Below are positions 25,595 to 36,753 of a stretch of DNA of 64,000 bases, piece after piece. The notes under the pieces were generated by a model that was given only the letters and a program-made list of their open reading frames with translations, did no database searches and was not told where the DNA came from. A program made the translations under genes and the position numbers. Positions within the stretch are counted from its first letter, which is position 1. Each line of letters opens with the position of its first letter. This DNA comes from Acetobacter nitrogenifigens DSM 23921 = NBRC 105050 (GTDB lineage: Bacteria > Pseudomonadota > Alphaproteobacteria > Acetobacterales > Acetobacteraceae): assembly GCF_000429165.1 (NCBI RefSeq), contig NZ_AUBI01000001.1, positions 310,001 through 374,000 of the forward strand, written 5' to 3'.

Positions 25595-28500
25595 TCACCG
25601 TCCCGGCGCGCGTCGTTCTCTCCAGTGACTCAGCTTGATATATAGCGAAGGCAGCACCAGCAACGTCAGCGCCGTACACGACACGAGGCCGCCGATCACG
25701 ACGGTCGCCAACGGTTTTTCAACCTCCGCCCCCTCGCTCATGGAAAACGCCATGGGAAAGAAGCCCAGGCACGCGACCGAGGCCGTCGCCATGACCGGCC
25801 GAAACCGTTCGCGCGCCGCAGTGGTCGCGGCGGAAAAAGCGTCCATGCCGTTACGGCGCTTTTCCTTGACCCACGAAATCAACACCACACCGTTAAGCGT
25901 CGCCACGCCAAACAGGGCAATAAACCCTATGCCCGCCGAGATGCTGAACGGCATTCCACGCAGCCAGATCGCGATGACGCCGCCAGTCGCAGCGAAAGGC
26001 AGATTGACGAAAACGAGGCCAGCCAACCAGGGATCGCCCAGGGCGAGGATCAGCAGCAGGAAAATCAGCCCCAGCGTTATGGGCACAACGACCGCGAGAC
26101 GCGCTGATGCTGTCTGGAGATTTTTGAACTGTCCGCTCCATTCGACCCTGTAGCCGGGCGGAAGAGCCGCGTCCTTCGCAACGGCGGCCTGCGCCGCGCT
26201 GACGAACGACGCCAGATCGCGGCCACGCACGTTCGCCTGCACCATCATCCGCCGTTCGCCCTGAATGCGACGTATTGCGGCAGGCCCATCGTCGAGCGTG
26301 ATATGCGCAACCTGCGACAGATCAACGACATGATCGTCCCTTGTCACGACCGGCAATAACCGGATCTTCTCCAGTGTGTCGCGCGAAGACGGTTCGATAC
26401 GGACCTCCGTCGGAATAAGAGCGGCGTCCAGAGACACGGGTGGCCCGACGTGGCCACCGATGGACTCCACGACATCCAGAACCTCGGACGTCGGCACATT
26501 CAATCGAGCCACGGCCTGACGATCGACGTCGATATGCAGGTACGGGATCGTCCCCACGTCCTGCGGGGCGACATCGGCGGCGCCGGGAACCGCTGCGATC
26601 ACCTGTGCGATCTTCGCTGTCAAGGCCGTCAAAACTTTGAGATCTGGGCCATAGACCCCGACCGCGATCTGCGAGCGCACGCCGGATTGCAGGTCGTCCA
26701 TCCGCATCTGGATCGGCTGGCTCCAGTTGTAGAGCGATCCAGGGTTATACTTCCGCAGCGCCTCGTCGAACGCACGGACAAGTCCCTCCTGCGTGTCCGC
26801 CGTCCGCCATTCTGATCGCGACTTGAGCAGGATGTAGGTATCGGTCTGCTCTCCGCCCTGCGGGTCGGTCGGAATTGCCGAAGTTCCGGTGTTACTGACG
26901 AGAGTCCTTATTTCCGGGAAGCGTTTCAGCGTGTTTTCAATCGCATTGACCGCGCGAACCGACGCCTCCAGCGATATGCCTGGCAGGCGGGTGGAGGTGA
27001 CGATCAGATCACCCTCCTGAAGCTGCGGGATAAACTCTCCACCCAACCGCGTGGCCAGCAGCGCGGAAACAGCGAAGATCGCCAGCGCCACGAGCGTCAC
27101 GCGACCGGTGTTCGCGACGCAATACCGCGAAGCCGGCAGAAAACCGCGACGAAGAAACGCAATCAGGCGCGTGTCATGTCCGGTTTCGTCGTCATGCTCC
27201 GCGTCCTCGTGATCCGCCTCTGCGTGGTTTTCGTGCATCGCAGGAGGTTTCATCAGCATCAGGCACAGCGGCGGCACGCAGACCAGCGCGAAAGCCAGCG
27301 ACGCCAGAAGTCCGAGAATGACCGTCTCCGCCATGGGCCTGAACATCCGTCCTTCGATCCCCTCCAGAGTAAGGATCGGCAGGTAGACGAGGATGATGAT
27401 CAGAATGGCGAACGTCACAGGGCGGGCGATGAGGCTCACAGTCGCCGCGATGCCTTCAGCGAACGACATCCCGGGCGTGGGCCTGCGGCTGAGCACCGTC
27501 TCCACGATGACCAGAGCGCTGTCGACGATCATCCCGAAATCGATGGCGCCAAGGCTGAGCAGGTTCGCCGAGATGCCGAGATGATTCATCCCGACCATTG
27601 CGACCAGCAGCGAAAATGGAATGACCGAAATGATGACCAGCGCCGCGCGCCAGTCACCGATCACCGCCATCAGCACGACGAAAACCAGCGCCGCGCCCAT
27701 CAACAGGTTGTCGCGCACGGTCATGATGGTGACGTTGGTCAGCGTGGAGCGGCTGTAATAAGGGACCAGCCTTACGCCCTGCGGCAGCGAACGGTTAAGT
27801 TCCGGCAGGGCCTTCTTGATTCGCGCCAACGCCTGACGCGCGTTCGCGCCTTCGCGCAGCAAAACCACGGCGTTGACGATTTCGCCTTCTCCGTCCCGCG
27901 TCACCGCGCCAAGCCTGGGCAGCCTTCCCTCATGAACGGCCCCGAGATCGCGCACATGGATCGCCTCGCCGTTCGGACCACTACGGACCTCGATCGCTCC
28001 CAGTTCGTCGAGGCTGTCGATCAGCGACCGGCCGACGATGACGCGCTGCTCGTCATTATGCTCGATCCATGCGCCGCCGGCCGCCTCATTGCCTGTATCG
28101 ACCGCGTCGAACACATCTTCCGCCGACACGCCATACCGCCGCAGCGTCTGAGGATCGAGTTCCACCTCATAAGTCTCGGCCGCGCCGCCGTTGACGTTAA
28201 CGTCCACGACGCCGGGAACCAGCCGGAGCTTCGGCACGACGCTCCACGTCATGATCCTGTTGAGTTCGGCAAGAGAACGGCCTGGACCGAGGATCTGCAA
28301 ATGCATGATCTCGCCCATGCCCGTCGTCATGGGCCCCATCGAGATCGAGACGTGGTGGATCGGAACGGCGTCCCGCGCTTCCGCCAGTCGCTGGGAGACG
28401 AGTTCACGGTCACGATAGATATTGGTGTTGTCGCCGAATTGCAGATAGAGCACCGATACGCCAGTGCGCGACACCGACCTCATCGTATCAAGCCCGACCA

Positions 28501-28720
28501 CGCCCGAAAGCACGGTCTCCACCGGCAGGGTGACCAGCCGCTCGACCTCCTGCGTCGGCAATCCGGGCGCGCTGACGGAGACCAGCACCTGACGCGGCGA
28601 TATGTCCGGTACCGGCTCCACGGCCAGCGAGCGCAGGTCGAACACGCCGACGATCATCAGCAGAACCGCCGCGCCGAGAACCGCGCGGCGGCGACTTAAC
28701 AGCCCCAGAACGAATTTCAT
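25595..28720 (-). CDS. Heavy-metal efflux RND transporter (CzcA/CusA family)
   Basis: 1041 aa, the inner-membrane proton-driven pump of a tripartite efflux system. The start at 28720 overlaps the fusion-protein stop as ATGA. The first helix is followed by the large periplasmic loop (SVSAPGLPTQEVERLVTLPVE). Helix 4 carries DFGMIVDSALVIVE, with the paired Asp and Glu used for proton relay in the HME branch. A His/Asp/Glu-rich segment (HENHAEADHEDAEHDDE) lies in the central cytoplasmic loop and could bind metal. Metal identity (Co/Zn/Cd/Ni or Cu/Ag) cannot be fixed from sequence. Confidence 0.9.
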   Translation of the reverse strand: MKFVLGLLSRRRAVLGAAVLLMIVGVFDLRSLAVEPVPDISPRQVLVSVSAPGLPTQEVERLVTLPVETVLSGVVGLDTMRSVSRTGVSVLYLQFGDNTNIYRDRELVSQRLAEARDAVPIHHVSISMGPMTTGMGEIMHLQILGPGRSLAELNRIMTWSVVPKLRLVPGVVDVNVNGGAAETYEVELDPQTLRRYGVSAEDVFDAVDTGNEAAGGAWIEHNDEQRVIVGRSLIDSLDELGAIEVRSGPNGEAIHVRDLGAVHEGRLPRLGAVTRDGEGEIVNAVVLLREGANARQALARIKKALPELNRSLPQGVRLVPYYSRSTLTNVTIMTVRDNLLMGAALVFVVLMAVIGDWRAALVIISVIPFSLLVAMVGMNHLGISANLLSLGAIDFGMIVDSALVIVETVLSRRPTPGMSFAEGIAATVSLIARPVTFAILIIILVYLPILTLEGIEGRMFRPMAETVILGLLASLAFALVCVPPLCLMLMKPPAMHENHAEADHEDAEHDDETGHDTRLIAFLRRGFLPASRYCVANTGRVTLVALAIFAVSALLATRLGGEFIPQLQEGDLIVTSTRLPGISLEASVRAVNAIENTLKRFPEIRTLVSNTGTSAIPTDPQGGEQTDTYILLKSRSEWRTADTQEGLVRAFDEALRKYNPGSLYNWSQPIQMRMDDLQSGVRSQIAVGVYGPDLKVLTALTAKIAQVIAAVPGAADVAPQDVGTIPYLHIDVDRQAVARLNVPTSEVLDVVESIGGHVGPPVSLDAALIPTEVRIEPSSRDTLEKIRLLPVVTRDDHVVDLSQVAHITLDDGPAAIRRIQGERRMMVQANVRGRDLASFVSAAQAAVAKDAALPPGYRVEWSGQFKNLQTASARLAVVVPITLGLIFLLLILALGDPWLAGLVFVNLPFAATGGVIAIWLRGMPFSISAGIGFIALFGVATLNGVVLISWVKEKRRNGMDAFSAATTAARERFRPVMATASVACLGFFPMAFSMSEGAEVEKPLATVVIGGLVSCTALTLLVLPSLYIKLSHWRERRAPGR

Positions 28721-29904
28721 TGCGACGACGCCGCAGCGTCGGCAGGCGGGTTGAGCAACGCCTGCGATTTCAGCACGAAGCTGCCATCCGTAACCACGAT
28801 GTCTCCGACCTTCAGACCGCTGGCGATCACCACCTCCCCGTTCAGAGACGGACCAACCTCGACATGACGCGCTTCGTAGCGGTCTGGCGCGATCTGCACG
28901 AAGACGCACGGCAACGCCCCGATCGTCTGAAGGGCGCTCGCCGGCACTATCTGGCCGCTTACCGTTCCGGCGAAGAACAGACGCGTGCGCACCAGCATGC
29001 CCGCCCGCAGGGAGCGGTCCGCGTTCTTCACGAGACTGCGCACCAGCACGCGACGCGTCCCCGGATCGACGCCCCCCTCGATCAGATCGACTTTGGACTC
29101 AATCGCCTTCCGCTCCGTCGCGACGCGCGTCTCCTGCCGGTCGCCGACCGACAGCCGGGCTGCGTCGGCTTCCGACACCTGGGAGACAATCCAGACGGCG
29201 CTGAGGTCATCGACCTCCACAGGCGCCACCGTAGCGTTCGACACGTCGCCGCCAACGGTGACATTGATACGCAGCACCACGCCGTCGACAGGCGATATGA
29301 CACTGGACACGATCCCCTGCGCCCTTTGCGTCGGCGAGGAAAAACGGGCCATCCGTTCAGTCTCGTTCTGCACCATCGACCGCCGCTGAGCGACCATCGC
29401 CCGAGCGTCGGCCAGCCGGGCCTTACGCCGTTCAGCCTCCCCCGCAGACACGACTCCGCCGCGCAGTGCGCTGGCGCGTTTCCAGGCGAGCGCCGCATCC
29501 TGTTCGAGCGCCTCCGCCTGCTGCAGCGCCGCCTGCGCGCCGAGCAGCTTCTGCTTCTCGTCGCTCAGGCTGAAATCATCGTAGGTCAGCAACGCATCGC
29601 CACGACGAACGATCTGCCCCGGACTCACCAGCACTTCCCGGACGCGCCCGGCGCCGACGGGGTGAATCCTGCTGATGCGCCTTTCGTCCGCTGCGATATA
29701 GGCCTGCGCGTCGATGTGCGGCGCGATTGCGCCCGGACGCGCCGCCGCCGTGTTGATCCCAAGGGTCTTCAGCGCCTCCGGGGCGATCATCATGGGCGTT
29801 GTCGGCCAATCCGCCTGCGCCAGAGCAGGCTCCGGAGATGCGACGCCGAATATCGCGCCCAGAGCGCAGAGAAACGCTACGCACAGGAACGATGCAGTTC
29901 TCAT
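28717..29904 (-). CDS. RND efflux membrane fusion protein (CzcB-like)
   Basis: 395 aa with signal peptide ending near PALAQA. Barrel-sandwich hybrid parts flank a long alpha-hairpin (DEKQKLLGAQAALQQAEALEQD...), and a beta-barrel and membrane-proximal domain follow, the periplasmic adaptor design. It overlaps both neighbours by ATGA, so all three efflux genes are translationally coupled. Confidence 0.87.
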   Translation of the reverse strand: MRTASFLCVAFLCALGAIFGVASPEPALAQADWPTTPMMIAPEALKTLGINTAAARPGAIAPHIDAQAYIAADERRISRIHPVGAGRVREVLVSPGQIVRRGDALLTYDDFSLSDEKQKLLGAQAALQQAEALEQDAALAWKRASALRGGVVSAGEAERRKARLADARAMVAQRRSMVQNETERMARFSSPTQRAQGIVSSVISPVDGVVLRINVTVGGDVSNATVAPVEVDDLSAVWIVSQVSEADAARLSVGDRQETRVATERKAIESKVDLIEGGVDPGTRRVLVRSLVKNADRSLRAGMLVRTRLFFAGTVSGQIVPASALQTIGALPCVFVQIAPDRYEARHVEVGPSLNGEVVIASGLKVGDIVVTDGSFVLKSQALLNPPADAAASSQ

Positions 29905-31196
29905 GGCGTCTGTCCGGTCATGAGGAGTATTCTTACAAGAGCGGATCTCCACAATACATCGGCCTGCGTCGCACGCTGGTTCGCGTCCAGTTCCGCACGT
30001 CTGGCGCGAAGATATTCGATAACCGGCGTCTCTCCGACGCTCCATGCCTTGCCCAGTTGGGAGGCCCGCGCGCTCAACGCCTGTTGCGTGGCCCGCGCAT
30101 GGCCCAGAACCACGAGAGCAGAGGACATTCGCGCTTCAGCCTGCCGATATTCGACGGCGACCTTCCGGCGCGCCAGCTCCGCGTCCCGGTTCGCAGCGCC
30201 CATGGCGCTCACGCCCTTCATCAGCATTGGCACGTTTCGCGCGGAGCTTGGCAGTGCGGTCTGAAACTGCACGCCGAACTGCGTGTCCCACGGACTTCCG
30301 TACTGCTCCTGCCGGGACAGAGACACGCCGATTTCCGGATTGGGCATGTATGACCGCTTCGCAAGATCGTAAGACGCCTTCGCGCTGCCCACCAGCGCAT
30401 CCGCCAGTTCGATCCGGGGATCATTGCGGGGGTCGAGTTTCTGCACGCGTGCAGCCAGAAGGCGGCCGTCCAGCGCCATCAGGTCCGGAATTTCGTCCGT
30501 TCCCGTCAGAGTCAGCAATTCCGCACGCGCGGTCTCTATCCGTTGCTCCCTGTCAGGAATTTGGCCCGCTACGTCTTCCCGCTCAGCCACGATCGCCTCG
30601 TGATCGGAGGCGGCGATCTCTCCTGTTCTCAGCGCCTTCTGCGACGCGGACAGGGTCTGGTCGAGCAAACCCTGAGTCGACCGGAGATTGGCGATTTCCC
30701 GCCGGAGCGCAACAGCGGCGCTGGTAAGGTCAAGCACCCGGACAGCCATCAGAAGACGCTGGACCTTCAGGCGCGAACGCGCGACGGACTCGTCCGCCTG
30801 CGCATTGCGCACGCTTGCCGAACCTTGCCCCGGCAACCAGAGCGGCATGCTTACGCTGCCCTGATACGTCGTGTATCCGACCTTGCTGCCTATGAAATGG
30901 TCATCGAGGTATTCGCCGCTGAGAACCGGGCCGGAAGGAAACCACGCGTCAAGCGCGCTGGCGGATTTATGTGCGGCGTTTGCGTCCGTCTGGCTGGACC
31001 GCGCCTCCGGATCGGCGCTCCAGGCCGCGATGATCGCCTCGTGCAGGCTTTCCGCCCTGCCAACTGGCGTCGCGAAAGCAAGCGCGACGATGGATGTCGC
31101 AGCGCCAAGAATGCGGGGGACAAGCGCAAGGGCGCGACCATGTGCCGCCGCAAGGGCGGGCAAGCGCTCTTTCGATCTCATGCCTTCTTTTTGCAT
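29901..31196 (-). CDS. TolC-family outer membrane efflux protein (CzcC-like)
   Basis: 431 aa, first gene of the efflux operon. Signal sequence near residues 22-48 (cleavage probably after GRA), then two long coiled-coil halves typical of the OEP family. It forms the outer-membrane exit duct. The ATG at 31196 opens on an AT-rich upstream region that should hold the promoter. Confidence 0.85.
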   Translation of the reverse strand: MQKEGMRSKERLPALAAAHGRALALVPRILGAATSIVALAFATPVGRAESLHEAIIAAWSADPEARSSQTDANAAHKSASALDAWFPSGPVLSGEYLDDHFIGSKVGYTTYQGSVSMPLWLPGQGSASVRNAQADESVARSRLKVQRLLMAVRVLDLTSAAVALRREIANLRSTQGLLDQTLSASQKALRTGEIAASDHEAIVAEREDVAGQIPDREQRIETARAELLTLTGTDEIPDLMALDGRLLAARVQKLDPRNDPRIELADALVGSAKASYDLAKRSYMPNPEIGVSLSRQEQYGSPWDTQFGVQFQTALPSSARNVPMLMKGVSAMGAANRDAELARRKVAVEYRQAEARMSSALVVLGHARATQQALSARASQLGKAWSVGETPVIEYLRARRAELDANQRATQADVLWRSALVRILLMTGQTP

Positions 31197-34042
<2,846 letters not shown>

Positions 34043-34156
34043 CGGTTTGCGCATTTACATCGGTTTCGGACGAGGGCTGACGCAGGAGTGATGTTATTCG
34101 CTCGTTCGTCTCCGTTCGGTTGAAAAACGATCAGATTACAGTAAAAATCCCCTATT

Positions 34157-34176
34157 ATAGCTTATTATAAAGCTAT
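34157..34176. repeat. 20-bp inverted repeat
   Basis: ATAGCTT-N6-AAGCTAT, perfect 7-bp arms, in the AT-rich gap between the aminotransferase pair and the IS5-type relic. It could be a weak terminator stem or an insertion-related scar. Confidence 0.4.
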
Positions 34177-34204
34177 TTCCGGAGTATAAAGTGAAATTAC
34201 ATCT

Positions 34205-34448
34205 TGCTTATACTTGGCGCCTTGCACGATCGTGAAGACAGGAAAGCGGCATGGCAATTGCCGCCGCTGGCAGCCCGTAGTGACGAAATAGAAGATCGCC
34301 TCCATGACCCAGCATACACTCGCCTTCCCGGTCATTTCCTCTCTGATGTCAATGACGCAATCAGCGCCCATTCGGCATCACGCAGGTCGCTTGCATACTC
34401 CAAGCCCTCCCGGCGATACTGCGCTTGGGTGGTTTCAGTCCAAGCCAT
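34205..34448 (-). pseudogene. IS5-family transposase relic (N-terminal fragment, frameshifted)
   Basis: Reading from the ATG at 34448 gives MAWTETTQAQYRREGLEYAS-DLRDAEWALI, the conserved IS5-group (IS1031/IS427-like) transposase start, ending at a premature stop after SERK. A second frame continues with VMEAIFYFVTTGCQ-RQLPCRFPVFTIVQG, the next conserved block of the same protein. There is thus a frameshift, a small internal deletion, and loss of everything downstream including the DDE core. No terminal inverted repeats were identified. Confidence 0.75.
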
Positions 34449-34651
34449 TTTGATCTCATCGGGTTCTCGCAAACCCATGAATTATAACCTGCTGAAATCA
34501 CTCAACTCATCTCCGGCCAGACAGTACGAACATGGGTGATTCGCCTATAACCGTCTGAATTACGTAAAGTTTTCATTTTCGTATCATATTGGACGCCGTA
34601 GTGGGACCGTGGTATTTCGACATCAAGATTTGAAATGCATCAGGAATTCTT

Positions 34652-35488
34652 ATGACTGGCTTCCATTATACGGCGATTACAGCATCAGTTGGAAAGGGTG
34701 GGATGAATCATCGCCGTGATGTTGTCGCAATACAGCAATTGATTAATGCGCACTTGCCTATTGGCCTTTCGAAATTGACTGTCGATGGAGCGTGCGGTCC
34801 GCTGACAATCAACGCTATCAGTGAAGTTGAACGTAAAATTGGCGGAATAGCCGCCCCCGACGGCCGGCTTGATCCGGGTGGCCGCACATTGCGGGCGATT
34901 AATTTCGGTCGAAAAATTCTGCATCATCGCCATCAGGAGCATTCTGCTCCGCATCAATCGGTCGTGCGGCAAAATACGCATTCGGCGCATCTTCCGGCCT
35001 ATCGTCCGAGCCCCAGAGTTTTGACGTCAGCAGGGCCGTCGTCAGCCGACGGCATTCGGGCGGACATCGTTCAGGCGGCGCAAAAGGCGCAGGCCTGCTG
35101 GGGAGTGCCTGCGTCGATCAGCATTGCGCAATGGGTTCTGGAGAGCGGGTCTGGGAAGCATATGCCTCCAGGGTCGAATAATCCCTTTGGCATCAAGGCC
35201 GCCGCCGGGCAGGCGGCGGTATATGTCACCACGCGCGAAGAGACCAAGGATCACCGGTCGATTTACATCAAGGCCGGTTTCCGCAAGTTTGCCTCCATGG
35301 CGGAAGCTTTTGATGAGCATGGCAAGCTTCTTGCGACCCATCCGGCTTACAGCCTGGCCCAGAGCCGCACCAACGACCCTGACGGCTACGCCGATGCGCT
35401 CACGCATCACTATGCGACGGATTCCCTTTACGGAACGCTGCTGAAGTCGATCATGAAGAAAAAAGATCTTTACAAATATAACCGGTAA
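34652..35488 (+). CDS. Peptidoglycan-binding / GH73 glucosaminidase-type hydrolase
   Basis: 278 aa. Residues 12-85 form a peptidoglycan-binding-like domain (NHRRDVVAIQQLIN...LTVDGACGPLTINAI...PDGRLDPGGRTL). A His-rich linker (90-125) leads to a GH73 lysozyme-like domain with the probable catalytic Glu164 in AQWVLESGSGK, then NNPFGIKA and YADALTHHYATD. There is no signal peptide, so export would need a holin or a specialised secretion system. It is preceded by the IS5 relic and faces a secreted protein gene convergently, 1 base apart. Endolysin or T6SS-type effector are both possible. Confidence 0.75.
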   Translation: MTGFHYTAITASVGKGGMNHRRDVVAIQQLINAHLPIGLSKLTVDGACGPLTINAISEVERKIGGIAAPDGRLDPGGRTLRAINFGRKILHHRHQEHSAPHQSVVRQNTHSAHLPAYRPSPRVLTSAGPSSADGIRADIVQAAQKAQACWGVPASISIAQWVLESGSGKHMPPGSNNPFGIKAAAGQAAVYVTTREETKDHRSIYIKAGFRKFASMAEAFDEHGKLLATHPAYSLAQSRTNDPDGYADALTHHYATDSLYGTLLKSIMKKKDLYKYNR

Positions 35489-35489
35489 T

Positions 35490-36062
35490 TCAGGTTTTCT
35501 GGTCGGATTTCAGGCATCTGGATAACTGAACGATCACCTTGTCGTAAACAGCGCTCTCTTTTTGCGTGTATTTCAATTCGAAAACGACATAGTGGTCGCC
35601 GCTGTCCAGAATTTTACTGTAAAAAACGCCGTCTTTTCCATCATTTCCGGATACGACGGCCCAGTCCTTGCGCACGGCCTGATACGTTGTTTTACCGGAA
35701 CTCCCCGCCAGCTGCGTAGACTCCATCTTTGCGTTATCGGCGAGCGTCAGACCGTCAACGTGGTTTCGGCCAAACACGCTGAGCTCCACGCCGTTATCGC
35801 CAAAAAACGACTGTCCATCCCCGTTATCGGGCTCCCCTTGTGGCTTCAGCAAAGAAGCCGGATAGCAAATTTGGTAATGAAAACGGGCATTCCCATAAAC
35901 CTGCCAGTCCTTGGGAATCTCGTCAGCCAGTGCCGCAGGAACCAGAACCAGCACGCAGACTGCCATCGGCAAGAATTGCATAAGATGCTTGAGGGATGAA
36001 ATCTGCACGGTATTCTTGAAATTCAAGATTGAGAAACTCCGGAACTTTTTTCGTGTCGTCAT
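35490..36062 (-). CDS. Secreted protein, candidate immunity partner of the GH73 hydrolase
   Basis: 190 aa from the ATG at 36062. Later starts (a TTG near 36026, ATG at 35981) are possible, because the hydrophobic signal (MAVCVLVLVPAALA) begins only at about residue 33. The mature part has DWQVYGNARFHYQICYPASL, then GEPDNGDGQ-F and a beta-rich body with a C-terminal Cys; I recognise the pattern as a widespread uncharacterised periplasmic family. Tail-to-tail placement against a signal-less peptidoglycan hydrolase inside an IS-bounded islet suggests protection against it. That role is inference. Confidence 0.6.
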   Translation of the reverse strand: MTTRKKFRSFSILNFKNTVQISSLKHLMQFLPMAVCVLVLVPAALADEIPKDWQVYGNARFHYQICYPASLLKPQGEPDNGDGQSFFGDNGVELSVFGRNHVDGLTLADNAKMESTQLAGSSGKTTYQAVRKDWAVVSGNDGKDGVFYSKILDSGDHYVVFELKYTQKESAVYDKVIVQLSRCLKSDQKT

Positions 36063-36753
36063 TGTTCACTGATACATGGATTTTACGAAGTGATGAAGCT
36101 CTTCGGACGCCGATCCCTGCCTGTTTGGCTTTGTGCGAGGATGCGCGACGGAAGGGAGTACCCCGACTCCCGAGAGGCTGGAGCCGGTTGGGGAGCATGG
36201 ATTCCTTCCGTCTTCGCTCGTCCCTGAACAGTTACCTGAGACATTCGATCCGCATGACACGGACATGAACCCTCGCCATAGCACAGACAGTCATTAGATA
36301 CGATCTTTCGTGCGCCTTCCTCGATCTCTGCGACCTACCTTCCGCCCGAACACCGCGCATTCTCAATACCCGTGACGTTATCGCCGAATGCGCCGAAACG
36401 TTCACGCCCAAACCCTCGTCGTCTTCGAAGCTTCCAGCGGCTGCGACGACATCCTCATCACCGTCGCGCGTCAGTTGATCGTCATACTCAACGCCATGAG
36501 GCAGAAAAGGCAGTCTCTGCAGGCCCTGTGATCAACACAGTTGCCCTTAATACCCACCGATGCTGAGTTTATGTGCCCTAAAAGACTGGATTCCATGCGG
36601 CAGCACCGGCCACCACCAGAACGCAACGGACGCAAAGACACCCACTACATTGCCCCAGATCCCTTGAGCCGGAACGCGTGACGACATGCGGCCAGCTTGC
36701 CGTCGGATCATTCGCCAGTGGACGACAACCCGGCGCAATGCCAGCATGGCCGG
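36063..36753. other. 691-bp gap holding the IS110 relic
   Basis: Between the candidate immunity gene and the M3 peptidase. Apart from the IS110-type relic no gene is recognised. The last ~200 bases before 36754 must hold the peptidase promoter. Confidence 0.45.
36288..36531 (+). pseudogene. IS110-family transposase relic
   Basis: One frame reads IRYDLSCAFLDLCDLPSART-RILNTRDVIAECAETFT, the start of an IS110-type transposase. A frameshift near 36401 leads to TLVVFEASSGCDD, the next conserved block. This joins directly to VARQLIVILNAM, which belongs near the C-terminus, and a TGA at 36529-36531. The element is thus frameshifted and internally deleted, and it has lost its catalytic core. Confidence 0.7.

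Larger units (their letters stand above)
34043..34651. other. 609-bp gap holding the IS5 relic
   Basis: Between the aminotransferase pair and the GH73 gene. It contains the 20-bp inverted repeat and the IS5-type relic. The remaining ~200 bases before 34652 are AT-rich and presumably hold the promoter of the hydrolase gene; no other gene is seen. Confidence 0.5.

Noticed and set aside
27176-28699. 507-residue plus-strand open frame
   Set aside because: Antisense to the conserved RND transporter gene; composition is His/Arg/Asp-rich without domain character, a GC-rich shadow.
28720-30264. 514-residue plus-strand open frame
   Set aside because: Antisense to the membrane fusion and outer membrane efflux genes; no recognisable motif.
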